From: JADFQT01 sp965216025 | GTDB taxonomy: Bacteria; Chloroflexota; Dehalococcoidia; Lucifugimonadales; UBA3495 | Assembly (NCBI GenBank): GCA_965216025.1 | Contig: CBDCEX010000016.1 | Location: forward strand, 457,770-521,769 | Direction of reading: 5' to 3' | Length of the DNA: 64,000 bases | Shown here: positions 42,540 to 51,427 of the stretch, piece by piece | Layout: the number at the start of each line of letters is the position of its first letter | Position numbering within the stretch: the first letter of the stretch is position 1 | The notes under the pieces: model-generated | What the model was told of the DNA's origin: nothing | Database searches by the model: none | Seen by the model: only the letters and a program-made list of their open reading frames with translations | Translations under genes and position numbers: made by a program

Positions 42540-42568
42540 TATATATGGCGGGTCTTGGTGGCGGTCAA
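42540..42568 (-). promoter_or_regulatory. Promoter of the response-regulator gene
   Basis: On the minus strand TTGACC (42563-42568), 17-bp spacer, TATATA (42540-42545), with about a 60-nt leader to the ATG at 42472. Confidence 0.7.
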
Positions 42569-42948
42569 CAATATGGGGATGGGGTAGACCGGCGGTAAAC
42601 ATTCGGTGACATTTGGGGGTTAGACCCCTCGCGGTCAATATCTTATGTATGAAGACTGGCGTTGGCGGCCGCTTGCCGTTTGCTCGGTTCGTCTCCGATA
42701 GAAAGTTCAACAAATATTCTTAAAGGTGTCGCTTGTCGGCACCAAACTAACCCCTCTAATCACCTTCTAGTAACCGTCGGATTCACTCTCTGCCATTAAC
42801 TTGAGGGCAGCCTAAAAAGAGTTCATTTCACCGCATTTCCGCCAAAGAATCCTTCGAGTCTCAAATTTGATGGTTGGGATCAACCATTCTTGTCTGAAAT
42901 TCTGGTGGCGGGGTGGCCTTGAAAGTCTAGGTGAGGAATAGAGCAGAA

Positions 42949-43197
42949 ATGGAGCAATCTCCCGGAACCAACTTGATTAGCCCCCAGGAAATCATGCAGG
43001 AGAATCTGGTGTTTTTGAGAGAATACGCCCGGCTTCTGCTGATTGAAGAAGATGAAACCCTGACTCCGGTCGAGGATTTCAAAGATGTGCTGATGCAAGA
43101 ATTCCTGGCCATGGGCACCTATTTGAAGTTGACCGAACGAGATATGATGCTGCTGATCTTCAAGGATATTTTGAGCCACGGTGTTCACCTGGAATAG
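42949..43197 (+). CDS. Hypothetical 82-residue protein
   Basis: ATG 42949 is preferred to GTG 42931 because of the GAGG before it, though spacing is long. Acidic, helical protein (IMQENLVFLREYARLLLIEEDE, VEDFKDVLMQEFLAMGTYL). No family recognised. The gap before it (42473-42948) holds only the divergent promoter and a small ATGGTTG/CAACCAT hairpin at 42870-42887. Confidence 0.5.
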   Translation: MEQSPGTNLISPQEIMQENLVFLREYARLLLIEEDETLTPVEDFKDVLMQEFLAMGTYLKLTERDMMLLIFKDILSHGVHLE

Positions 43198-43212
43198 CCA
43201 GGCTGATTTTCC

Positions 43213-43308
43213 GTGGGGCGGCTCCTGCTCGTTACCGGCGGCGGGCTGGAGGTCATCACCCATCCGGAGTCACTCCCACCGATCAAATGGTTCTCGCAGG
43301 AGAAATAG
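43213..43308 (+). other. Short ORF of uncertain status
   Basis: GTG 43213 to TAG 43308, 31 codons (GRLLLVTGGGLEVITHPES...). It looks protein-like and is in the same frame as the preceding gene but separated by TAG and TGA. No Shine-Dalgarno. It could be the tail of a formerly longer gene. Confidence 0.2.
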
Positions 43309-43356
43309 CTAACCGCCAACCCCTCCAAATCCGAATGTTTCCGCCATGCGTATTAG

Positions 43357-43386
43357 TTGACACCTAGTTGGCAGCTAACGTATTAT
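43357..43386 (+). promoter_or_regulatory. Promoter of the S49 peptidase operon
   Basis: TTGACA (43357-43362), 18-bp spacer, TATTAT (43381-43386), about 110 bp before the ATG at 43498. Confidence 0.75.
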
Positions 43387-43497
43387 CCCCATGCCCGGCC
43401 TCATAAAAATGGGTATCCAGAAACAGGGCTATCCGGTCGCTAGAACCGGGTTGGGACGACACTTAACGGGTTCGGTGTATCCGGCCTACTAAAGCGC

Positions 43498-44538
43498 ATG
43501 AGCAGAATCGCCCGGTTTTTCCTCAGCAGGTACGTTGCCCTCCCGGCCCTGGCCGTCATTGGCATTGCGCTCGGTTACCTGGCCTTCTTCAACCTTTACC
43601 CCGGCAAACCTCAAATCGGCATCATTACCATCCCCTTCGTGGTTATCAACGGAGACTCGGCCTTTGTCATCACATCCTACTTGGACTACGCCCGACGTCA
43701 GCCGAGAATAAAGGGCGTCGTCCTGAAACTGAGCAGTCCGGGCGGCGGCGCCGCCTCCAGCGAAGCGCTGTACCTGGAGAGTCGCAAGCTGCGGGAAGAG
43801 AAGCCGCTGGTCATGGTCATGGACGGCCTTGTGGCCAGCGGCGGTTACATGATGGCCATGGGGGCCAACTATACCTATGTTAAGTCCTCATCCCTGGTTG
43901 GCAACGTGGGGGTGATCTCCTTTGCCGGCCCGGTCCTTCCATCCGTTCCGCCGGAAAACCTGGTGGTCACCGGTCCTTCCAAGTTGAGCGGCAGCACCCG
44001 CCGAGAATGGATTGGGATGGTGGACCTGCTAAAGCAATCCTTTGCCCAAATGGTGATAACCGAGCGTGGAAATCTGCTCCGGATTAGCGAAGAAGAATTG
44101 CTGGAAGGACGTCTTTACGCTGGGGTCGAGGCAGTACAGCTGGGTCTGGCCGATGCTATAGGTAATGACAGTGATGCCATCGAGAGGGTCGCCGACATGG
44201 CGGGGATTTCCAACTACGAATTGGTGGACATCAACGTTGAGGTGGACCGTCTCTTCATACAGAAAATCAGAAGGATTTACGCCGCATCCTCGGATGCTGA
44301 ACCACCGGCAGACCTGACCGACGTCCTGGCTCTCATGACCCTGGCTCAGGGTCAGCGGGACCCGGTCAGTGGCCTCAACCGGCGGGGCTATGAAGCCGGC
44401 TTGACCGGGAGTTCTGAGTTGAGGAATGTGCTGAGATCCGGGGTCCTACAGCAGACCCAAGAGGATCCCCTGCCTGGATTCCCACTGGAAATCAGCCGGC
44501 CCAATATTTATTACATCTATGCAGGTTCGTATCCGTAA
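43498..44538 (+). CDS. S49-family (SppA/SohB-like) membrane peptidase
   Basis: 346 residues. One N-terminal transmembrane helix (YVALPALAVIGIALGYLAFF), then the S49 domain: VVLKLSSPGGGAASSEAL, the nucleophile region DGLVASGGYMMAMGA (Ser) and, about 50 residues on, GPSKLSGSTRREW with the candidate Lys of the Ser/Lys dyad. Members cleave signal peptides or membrane proteins. It overlaps the next gene by 20 bp; three genes follow each other on one strand and form an envelope operon. Confidence 0.88.
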   Translation: MSRIARFFLSRYVALPALAVIGIALGYLAFFNLYPGKPQIGIITIPFVVINGDSAFVITSYLDYARRQPRIKGVVLKLSSPGGGAASSEALYLESRKLREEKPLVMVMDGLVASGGYMMAMGANYTYVKSSSLVGNVGVISFAGPVLPSVPPENLVVTGPSKLSGSTRREWIGMVDLLKQSFAQMVITERGNLLRISEEELLEGRLYAGVEAVQLGLADAIGNDSDAIERVADMAGISNYELVDINVEVDRLFIQKIRRIYAASSDAEPPADLTDVLALMTLAQGQRDPVSGLNRRGYEAGLTGSSELRNVLRSGVLQQTQEDPLPGFPLEISRPNIYYIYAGSYP

Positions 44539-45832
44539 ACTAGGTTTATTTCTTCTAATCCCGGTGTTTGCCCTGGGCTTTTTTATCGGGGCGGTATTGT
44601 TCTTCTACCGGGGTGGCTACGAGCCACCACCCCAAGTTCAGATTTCTTTTGATGAGATTCAGTGGGCCGCAGCCAGTCCAGGCGGCTTCATTGACCGCCC
44701 TTTCCGGCAGGCGCGGGACGGCGTGCTGCTGGTGGATGCGGTCCACCGTAATAGCTTCGAACCGGGGGAGGTGGTTTCCCTTCTCACCAGAATCGGCGCC
44801 CGAGGTTATCAAATAAAGTATTTTGGCAACTTCCAAACCCCGGCCGGAAGCAGCGGGGCTTCCCGACTTGAGGAGGCGCTCCGGGGAGCTGATTCCTTTC
44901 TGGTAATCCTGCCCCGGGAGCCCTATACCAGCCGGGAAGCGGGCGTGGTGGAGAAGTTCGCCGGCAAGGGTGGAGAAGTCCTTCTGATCGGGGATCCCAC
45001 CCGGCGGCACGACATCAACAGCCTGGCCGGCAGGTTTGGCCTGGATTTCCAGCCCGATTACCTCTATAACGTCCAAGAAAATGACCTGAACTTTCAGCAC
45101 ATTTATGTCAGGGATTTTCAGCCGGACCAGTTGACCCAAGGCCTGGAGGAAGTAGTGCTTTACACCGCCGGGTCGGTTAAATCATCCGGCCCGGGCCTGG
45201 CATTTACCGACAACACCAACACCAGGTCATCCATCACCGACCAGATAGAAAGGTTCCAGCCCTTGGTTTGGGGTAACCGTAACAACGTGCTGGCCTTGTA
45301 TGACCTGACTTTCATGATACCTCCGCAAGATTCAATCTCTGATAATGGGCAGCTGATCTCAAATCTGGCGGATTTTTTGACCACCGGCAGCCGGGACTTC
45401 GACCTATCGGACTTCCCCAATTATCTGGATGGCGAGGTCGACATTCTGGTCGAGCAGCCTTCCCTGTTTAGCCAGGGGGTCGAACTGAAGAACCACTTGT
45501 CCGAAGCTGGGGTTGGCGCCACGTTGCGGGGTGTCGAGGATATCGCCAGGGACACCATTATCCTCGGGCTCTATGCCGATTCACCCCGGGCAGCTCGTTA
45601 TCTGGCCGAATCTGGAATCCAGCTGGGTGAGGACTTGAGCACGCCTTTCACTTCCAACATCGAACTGAAGGGCACCGCCATAATCCTGCTGGACCGAAAC
45701 CAGGACCGGGATGCACTGGTGATATTGGCCGACTCGACCCACAGCTTGAAGGACGCGGTAGAACAATTGAGTTCCGGAGATTTTAGGAGCGGGTTGGTGG
45801 ATGATTTTGTTGGGGTGTACCAGAGCAAATGA
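44519..45832 (+). CDS. Membrane-anchored protein of unknown function (DUF4350/GldG-like)
   Basis: 437 residues. N-terminal hydrophobic anchor (LGLFLLIPVFALGFFIGAVLFFY), then a large extracytoplasmic domain with Rossmann-like segments DGVLLVDAVHRN, SFLVILPREPYTSREAGVVEKF and GGEVLLIGDPTRR, resembling the DUF4350/GldG-type non-enzymatic domain. The second half (DILVEQPSLF, IILGLYADSPRAARYLAESG) may repeat that fold. No catalytic motif. The ATG lies inside the S49 gene, implying translational coupling; no separate Shine-Dalgarno. Confidence 0.6.
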   Translation: MQVRIRKLGLFLLIPVFALGFFIGAVLFFYRGGYEPPPQVQISFDEIQWAAASPGGFIDRPFRQARDGVLLVDAVHRNSFEPGEVVSLLTRIGARGYQIKYFGNFQTPAGSSGASRLEEALRGADSFLVILPREPYTSREAGVVEKFAGKGGEVLLIGDPTRRHDINSLAGRFGLDFQPDYLYNVQENDLNFQHIYVRDFQPDQLTQGLEEVVLYTAGSVKSSGPGLAFTDNTNTRSSITDQIERFQPLVWGNRNNVLALYDLTFMIPPQDSISDNGQLISNLADFLTTGSRDFDLSDFPNYLDGEVDILVEQPSLFSQGVELKNHLSEAGVGATLRGVEDIARDTIILGLYADSPRAARYLAESGIQLGEDLSTPFTSNIELKGTAIILLDRNQDRDALVILADSTHSLKDAVEQLSSGDFRSGLVDDFVGVYQSK

Positions 45833-47181
45833 ATAAAAAAATTAAGCCACTACTGCCGGCGGCTGGAATCATCCTGTTATTTTTAGCCATCGCTTGCCAA
45901 TCCAATGAAACCCCGGCGCCACCATCAGCTTCTGAATCCACTACAGCCGGCCCCACACCGGTACCCGAGCAGGCCAAAGAGCTGGCTCAGCAGTTTGCCC
46001 GTGACCACGGGGAAATCGAGCAGGACTGGGACAATTTTCATGTCGAATTCGATACCTGGCGGGAGGGACTGGTTGCCTGTGATCCCGGCGCAGCTCAGCA
46101 GGCCTTTCGGGGCTTCGCCAGCCATTTCAACGATATAAACGAGCAAACCCTGTCCCTTTCCCGCCCCTCCAGCGCGCGGAGACTGGCGGACAAGCTAATC
46201 GAGGCCAGCCAGGGGGAGGCCGCAGCATTGCGCCGTTTGCGGGACCGGTGGCAGCCCGGAGCCGATTCGTTGCTGGAAGCCGTGGCCTCCAAGCGGGTGG
46301 ACTCCGCCGCCGCTCAGAAGGGAGTGGAGGATAAGCTGACCGACCTTCAGGAGGGGAGCGACGCCGAGTCTCTGGATGAGCTTAATGAATTTTCCGACGC
46401 CTTCGACGCCCTCCAGGCCGACTGGGAGGAGTTCCACGGCAGCTATGAATCCCTAAAATATGCCCAGTCCGGATTGGAACCAGCGGCGGTCCTGGCCCGG
46501 ATTGACGAATTGATCGGTAACTTTGACGCCATCATAGCCGGTGTTAAGGACTTGCCCGCAGCGGATAAGGCAGAAGATCTAGCTGAAGCGCTGGCGGCGG
46601 CCGCCGACTCCCAAAAATTGGGCTTGGCAGAGCTGAAAAGCAAGGTTGAGAGTTCGGAAGAGGGTTCATCCAGTGCCGGGGCATTTGATGCCTTTGACGG
46701 CAACGTGGAAGAAAGCCAGGATAAATTAGAGGAAACCGAAAAAGAGCTGGAGGACTTGACCGAGGATAGTCCGGTCAAGGACACCGCCGCGGTGCGGGAT
46801 TTTGCCCGGGAGGTCGATGAGCTATTGGAGAGTTGGAACGGGTTCCATCGAGAATTTGACGACTGGATGGGTTCTGAAGGCGGCTGCGACCGCGCTGAAG
46901 TCATCCAAACCCTGGGCGAAATGAGCTTGGAGTTCGGCCGCTTGGCGGACCGGGCCCGGGATTTGCCCACCGCTTCCTATCTGCGGCCCATGGTCGGACT
47001 GGTGGTGGGGGCGGCGGAAGGGGAAGAAGAGGCTCTCCGAGTGCTTCGCAACACCTGGCGTCCCTTCGGCGCCGATGTTTACAAGGCTCTGGATGGGCAA
47101 CGAGCGGATGCCGGGCGTTTACGCCGACAGGCGTCGGTGGGAGTCCAAGAGCTGTTAGACCGGTTCCAAGTGTCTCCCTAG
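45829..47181 (+). CDS. Predicted lipoprotein with helical repeats
   Basis: 450 residues, start overlapping the preceding stop by ATGA. Signal peptide with lipobox LLFLAIACQS (Cys near residue 24), then a Pro/Thr linker and acidic helical bundles. Two similar halves can be seen: DNFHVEFDTWREGLVACDPG early and WNGFHREFDDWMGSEGGCDR late, so the protein seems to be an internal duplication. No known domain. Probably anchored outside the membrane and working with the two upstream proteins. Confidence 0.65.
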   Translation: MNKKIKPLLPAAGIILLFLAIACQSNETPAPPSASESTTAGPTPVPEQAKELAQQFARDHGEIEQDWDNFHVEFDTWREGLVACDPGAAQQAFRGFASHFNDINEQTLSLSRPSSARRLADKLIEASQGEAAALRRLRDRWQPGADSLLEAVASKRVDSAAAQKGVEDKLTDLQEGSDAESLDELNEFSDAFDALQADWEEFHGSYESLKYAQSGLEPAAVLARIDELIGNFDAIIAGVKDLPAADKAEDLAEALAAAADSQKLGLAELKSKVESSEEGSSSAGAFDAFDGNVEESQDKLEETEKELEDLTEDSPVKDTAAVRDFAREVDELLESWNGFHREFDDWMGSEGGCDRAEVIQTLGEMSLEFGRLADRARDLPTASYLRPMVGLVVGAAEGEEEALRVLRNTWRPFGADVYKALDGQRADAGRLRRQASVGVQELLDRFQVSP

Positions 47182-47193
47182 CAGCACCCGCCG

Positions 47194-48309
47194 TTATAAG
47201 CCGGTAATTATCTGCTCGCAGACCTCCGCTCCCTTCAGCACCTCCGATATCACCGCGGTTTCATCCTTGGTGTGGAAAGAGTGGACGCCGATCCCGACCG
47301 GCAATGCCCTAATCCCGTTTTCGATGAAAACGTTGGCATCGGAGCCGCCGCCGCTGGCCTCCAGACTGGGTTCGAGCCCGACCTTTTCCAGTGCCCTGGC
47401 GATCATTTCTACTGACCGGTCGGAGCTTTCCAGGTGGTAGGCCTGGTAGCTGTTCCGGATGTCGAGGGATACCCGGGCTTCGCGATATTCAGCCGCGACG
47501 CGGTTGAAAACCTCCCGGAATTGCTGGGAATACCGGTCCAGCTTTCCCCGGTCCCGGCTGCGGATCTCCCCATCGAGAAAAGCCGTTTCTGGGATGATGT
47601 TTCGCTTCAAGCCGGCCTCCAAGCGGCCGATATTGGCGGTGGTCTCTTCATCTATTCTGCCCAGAGGCAGCTGGGTGAGGATTTTGGCGGCGATTAGAAG
47701 CGCTGAAATCCCCTTTTCCGGTTCCACGCCGGCATGGGATGCCCGCCCCTGAATGTGGGCGGTAACCACGTTTTGGGAGGGAGCCGCCAGCGTCAGCCGG
47801 TTAACCATGCCCTCGCCGTCGAACACGACCCCGCGGGTGGCGGATAATCGGCTGAATTCCAGGTTATGAATTCCCACCAGGCCCCCCTCTTCGGCCCGGG
47901 TGAAAACCACTTCAATGGGCAGATGCGGGGCACCCGATTCGGCCGCCGCGGTGAGGGCTTCCAGCACTATGGTAATGCCGGCCTTGCAGTCCCCACCCAG
48001 AATGGTGGTGCCGTCGGACCGGAGGATGTCCCCCTCTAGCACCGGCGTGATGCCCCGGCCCGGCTCCACCGTATCGAGGTGAGCTGAGAGGATTACCGGC
48101 TCTCCCCGGCCGTCCAGCTTGGCGATAATGTTCTGGAAAGAGTCGTGATAGACTTGGAAGCCCAGGGCCTGGAGCCGCACCGATACCTCCCGGTCCACGG
48201 CGTCTTCCTCGCCGGTGGGGCTGTCGATGCGAATCAGATCCATCAAGGTTTTGGTCAGGCGTTCTCGGTTGGCCAAAATATCCTCCGTGCAGGAATCGCC
48301 TACGTGCAA
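47194..48309 (-). CDS. M20-family peptidase (peptidase T / ArgE-like)
   Basis: 371 residues. Metal-binding motifs: LSAHLDTVEPG (His, Asp), GGDCKAGITIVLEAL (bridging Asp), TRAEEGGLVG (Glu pair), and a late GVHSFHTKDE (His). A dimerisation domain lies between (HIQGRASHAGVEPEKGISAL). The family hydrolyses short peptides or N-acyl amino acids using two zinc ions. Specificity cannot be fixed; the tripeptidase-like subgroup is most likely. Confidence 0.92.
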   Translation of the reverse strand: MHVGDSCTEDILANRERLTKTLMDLIRIDSPTGEEDAVDREVSVRLQALGFQVYHDSFQNIIAKLDGRGEPVILSAHLDTVEPGRGITPVLEGDILRSDGTTILGGDCKAGITIVLEALTAAAESGAPHLPIEVVFTRAEEGGLVGIHNLEFSRLSATRGVVFDGEGMVNRLTLAAPSQNVVTAHIQGRASHAGVEPEKGISALLIAAKILTQLPLGRIDEETTANIGRLEAGLKRNIIPETAFLDGEIRSRDRGKLDRYSQQFREVFNRVAAEYREARVSLDIRNSYQAYHLESSDRSVEMIARALEKVGLEPSLEASGGGSDANVFIENGIRALPVGIGVHSFHTKDETAVISEVLKGAEVCEQIITGL

Positions 48310-48369
48310 GAATCGAATGAGCCCATTATACCGCCGGCATTGGCGCCCGCCCAGTTAGAGGAGATTTGT

Positions 48370-48620
48370 CTCTGGTTCTTTCGGCTTCGCAAAGTATCAT
48401 TGCGAGTTCTCATGCTCCGGCGGAGCGCCACCTACAGATGAAAATGGATTCCCCTCGGCTCATGGTTCGACGGGCTCACCACGAGTGGCAGGGATCCCGT
48501 TCGTCCTGAGGCTCTCGAAGGGCGAACGGGCTATTTACAGAGCAGCGAAGCAATCTCTCCTTGAGATCATGAGATTGCTTCGGGACTCAGGCCCTCGCAA
48601 AGACAATGGAAAGACCCTGC
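48370..48620. repeat. Dispersed intergenic repeat, copy R2 (inverted relative to R3/R4)
   Basis: Carries ATGAAAATGGATTCCCCTCG, GGCTCATGGTTCGACGGGCT and CCCGTTCGTCCTGAGGCTCT, the reverse complement of 56985-57135, plus the CGAAGCAATCTC/GAGATTGCTTCG hairpin of R1. No gene lies in the gap 48310-48839. Confidence 0.8.
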
Positions 48621-48839
48621 GATTAGCCTAGCCATGATAAGGAAAGATATACCCTGAGTAATATGCTTTGCAGGTCGCGCTAGGGTGCCGCAATTAGAGG
48701 CGAGCGTAGCGGGCCGACGGCTGCCAATACGACGGTTTCGCACAAAATTAGTAAGTGAAACGCTGCTGAGGGGGTTGAGGAATTGCCGATATTGGATGTG
48801 GAGATTGTTGTCCCAACCGGCTTACGTCTGGATGTTGGC

Positions 48840-49892
48840 CTAGAAGCCCGGCTGAAAAGCCCTGCTGTGACGAGATGAGGTGGAGGATAACCAGTGGACT
48901 GGGCCAAGTCTGAGACTAAGGGCGACCCATCTGGCCGCGGCCAATATGAATTGGGCAGTAACGATGGGCGACCCGGCGGCGAGCCGGTCCGGTCTATTCT
49001 CTGGTTTATTGGGGGAGGAGCCTGAAGCCTGGGACATCATCCCCATCCTGGTAGCCACCAGGGTCAGGTTGGCCACCGTGGCTGCCAGGAGTAGCTGAAA
49101 GAGGGTCTTGGCCCGACCAAAGTAGCGAGATTGGCGGACCCCCAGTTGCACCAGCCGAGCCAGGCGATGCTCGACCACCTGCCGCCGGCTGTGGTATTCG
49201 GCGAAGCTCTCACTTTTCTGGAAGGCCCGGGCTTGTTGCAGGAGCGCCTCTTGGGGATGGAGAGTCACCGTACGGCCTTTGCCCTCTCCAGCTGCCACGC
49301 ACTGGGACCGCAGGTGGCCCCGCTCCTGTGCCCGCCCCACCATCTCCAAGGCCAACTCCGTTTTGGGCCGGTAGCCCTGCCTATCCTCCGGCACACCCGC
49401 CGCCTCACACCGGTCTTTGTCCGAGGTCCAACTCTCGGGCAGATACAGCCCCTTGTCCACCAATGCCCGTCCCAACGGGCTGACATAGGCTAGGAACATC
49501 CCCGCCTGGCAGTTGGCCACCTTCCCCAGCCTCCCGCAGTACTGCCGGGCCACTCCCACCGACTTCCTCCCCTGCTTGGGAAAGTCGCTGCCGTCCAGCA
49601 CCCACACCCCTTCCGGATGCTCCAGCCGGGTTCCCAGGCACTCCTGCAGCCGTCCTATAATCACCTCATCGTCCCAGGGAGAATCGGTGAGAAACCGCTG
49701 CATCCCTCGGGCTGACCCCGGAACCGTCTCCGACAGGTTCTCAGCGTTGCGCCGCTCCCCAGACTGTACCAGCAGGGCTTGGAGATAATGACCGCTGTGC
49801 TCCCGCGTCTCCCGGCGGCCAAACAGCGGCGCGAAGTAAGCGTGAAAATCCCGAAATGACCCGTACACCTGCTCGAAAGCTGCCGCATCCAC
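48840..49892 (-). pseudogene. Chimeric transposase: IS701-type N-terminus, IS1182-type C-terminus
   Basis: 350 codons. The first ~190 residues are IS701 family (FLTDSPWDDEVIIGRLQE, VWVLDGSDFPKQGRKSVGVA with the first Asp, then GLYLPESWTSDKDRC). After about residue 195 the sequence switches to that of IS1182/DDE_Tnp_1_6 C-termini (GRTVTLHPQEALLQQARAF, then RRQVVEHRLARLVQLG and SRYFGRAKTLFQLLLAATVA). The IS701 middle and end and the IS1182 start are missing. It is open but almost surely non-functional. It sits at the truncated 5' end of the tautomerase gene. Confidence 0.75.
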
Positions 49893-49975
49893 ATCCCCAC
49901 CTCACCTGCCTATTCCCTCTCCAGCTACACAGTCATCCTATCAAACTAACTGACGTTGTAATACTAGGCCCCGCT

Positions 49976-50278
49976 ATTGCGGTAGCCGCCGGCCAAATTT
50001 TTGGTACTCCTGTGGGTGGAACCTGGGTGAAACTGCACACCCTGTCTTACGAGTTCTACGCTGAGGACGGGAGTCCAGCAACGGATAGGGCATGGCCGGT
50101 TTTCGTCAGCGTACTGAAAGCCAGGATACCCGAGCCGGCGGCGTTGGAGCGGGAGGTGATTCACCTGACCACCGAGATCGCTCGAATCTGCCGGCGCCCT
50201 CGGGAAAGCATTCACATTCTGTATCAGCCCGAGGGAGCGGGCAGAATGGCCTTCGGCGGTAGAGTAGTCGCTGAATAA
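49976..50278 (+). pseudogene. Tautomerase-superfamily gene, 5'-truncated
   Basis: The frame matches small tautomerases from AIAVAAGQIFGTPVGGTWVKLHTL through FVSVLKARIPEPAALEREVI and RESIHILYQPEGAGRMAFGG. The N-terminal ~25 residues with the catalytic Pro1 and first strand are absent; the chimeric transposase lies directly upstream. The frame runs back into the transposase region but that part is not homologous. Confidence 0.65.
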
Positions 50279-50298
50279 AGAATTAACCAGGGGCCGGT

Positions 50299-51234
50299 TT
50301 AGTCGGCTCCCACCAGATTTCCGTAAAGCCGCAGGGCTCCGGATTCGGGGATCATCCCGGAGAACAGCTCGGGATGAATCATCTCGGCCAGTATTTCCAA
50401 ACCCTCAACCAACCGAGGCCCGGACCGGCTGGTGTATGCGCTGGCGTCTATTACGTAGACTCGATTGTTCTGCACGGCCGGCAGCGAATTCCAACCCTCT
50501 CTCTGGGATACCAAGGGCAAGTCTTGAAGACCCCGTTTCACGTCGTAACCGCAGGGCATCAGGACGATGACCTCCGGTTGGCTCTCCATGATTTGGGACC
50601 ATTCCAGGGGAAAGGAGCCAGTCTCTTTGTCGCCAAAGCAGTTGGCCCCCCCAGCCAACTCTACCATTTCCGGCACCCAATGGCCGCCGCACATCAGGGG
50701 GTCGACCCATTCCAGATGCAGCACCCGGGGCCGGTCCAGGGCCTGGCCAGCCTTTTCCACCACGGCGTCGATACGGGCTTGCATCTTCTTGGTTAGTGAT
50801 TCGGCCGCTTCCTCGGCGCCGGTGGCGCGACCGATCCGGCGGATGTCTTCCAACACGTCCGAGACGTACTGGGGGTCCAGCGAGATGACTTCTGGCTCTT
50901 TGGGCAGGTCCAAACTGGCCTCGGCAACCTGCCGAGAGGAGATGGCTCAAACCTCGCAGATGGCCTGGGTCAGCAGCAGATCCGGCTCGGCCGCCCGCAT
51001 CACCTCCTGGTTTATATCGTAGATTCCCAGCCCCTGCTCCAGCCTTTCTGAGATAACCCGGCTGATTTCGCCGCTGGTGGGCTCGGTGCCATCAAATACA
51101 CTGCGCACCACCCAAGGCTTGTCTCTGGCGGCCATAGGAAAGTCGCATTCGTGGGTTACCCCATAAAGCTGGTCTTCCAGACCGAGGGCATAGACCATTT
51201 CAGTAGCGCTGGGCAAGAATGAGCATATCCTCAT
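50299..51234 (-). CDS. Cobalamin-binding (BtuF-like) protein with in-frame TGA, putative selenoprotein
   Basis: One frame from ATG 51234 (AGGAG upstream) to the stop at 50299, 311 codons, broken only by TGA at 50947-50949 (residue 96). The protein is of the BtuF-like/cobalamin-binding class: ICSFLPSATEMVYALGLEDQ, GVTHECDFP, then LLLTQAICEV-TGA-AISSRQV, VISLDPQYVSDVLEDIRRIG and a B12-lobe end (RVYVIDASAYTSRSGPRL). Relatives have LCxVC here (as in TQDLCDVCAV), so the TGA replaces the second Cys and makes CEVU, a CxxU redox motif. A perfect 7-bp hairpin with GGU loop begins 11 nt after TGA. No signal peptide is evident. The next gene upstream, OsmC, has the same peculiarity. Confidence 0.75.
50920..50936 (-). 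promoter_or_regulatory. Candidate SECIS hairpin in the BtuF-like gene
   Basis: Minus-strand CTCGGCA-GGT-TGCCGAG: a perfect 7-bp stem with GGU apical loop, loop offset 18-20 nt after the TGA. In E. coli fdhF the loop GGU is at 19-21. Confidence 0.7.
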
Positions 51235-51427
51235 TACTTTACTCCTGACCTTGGTGAATTACTTGAGAGAGCGATGGCGCCAAATCCCGGTCGCTGAATT
51301 TTTGGCCAGACGGCCTACCTGGTGTTGGGAAGTCGAGAGAGTTGCCCATAATTAGCGTGATTTTTAATCGGCCGATGGGGCACACCTTTTTGCAGGGTAT
51401 TATAACCTTATATACAAGATAACCTGC

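Noticed and set aside
43198..43308. Read-through extension of the 82-residue gene across TAG and TGA
   Set aside because: Two stops of different type lie within three codons and no family similarity links the parts.
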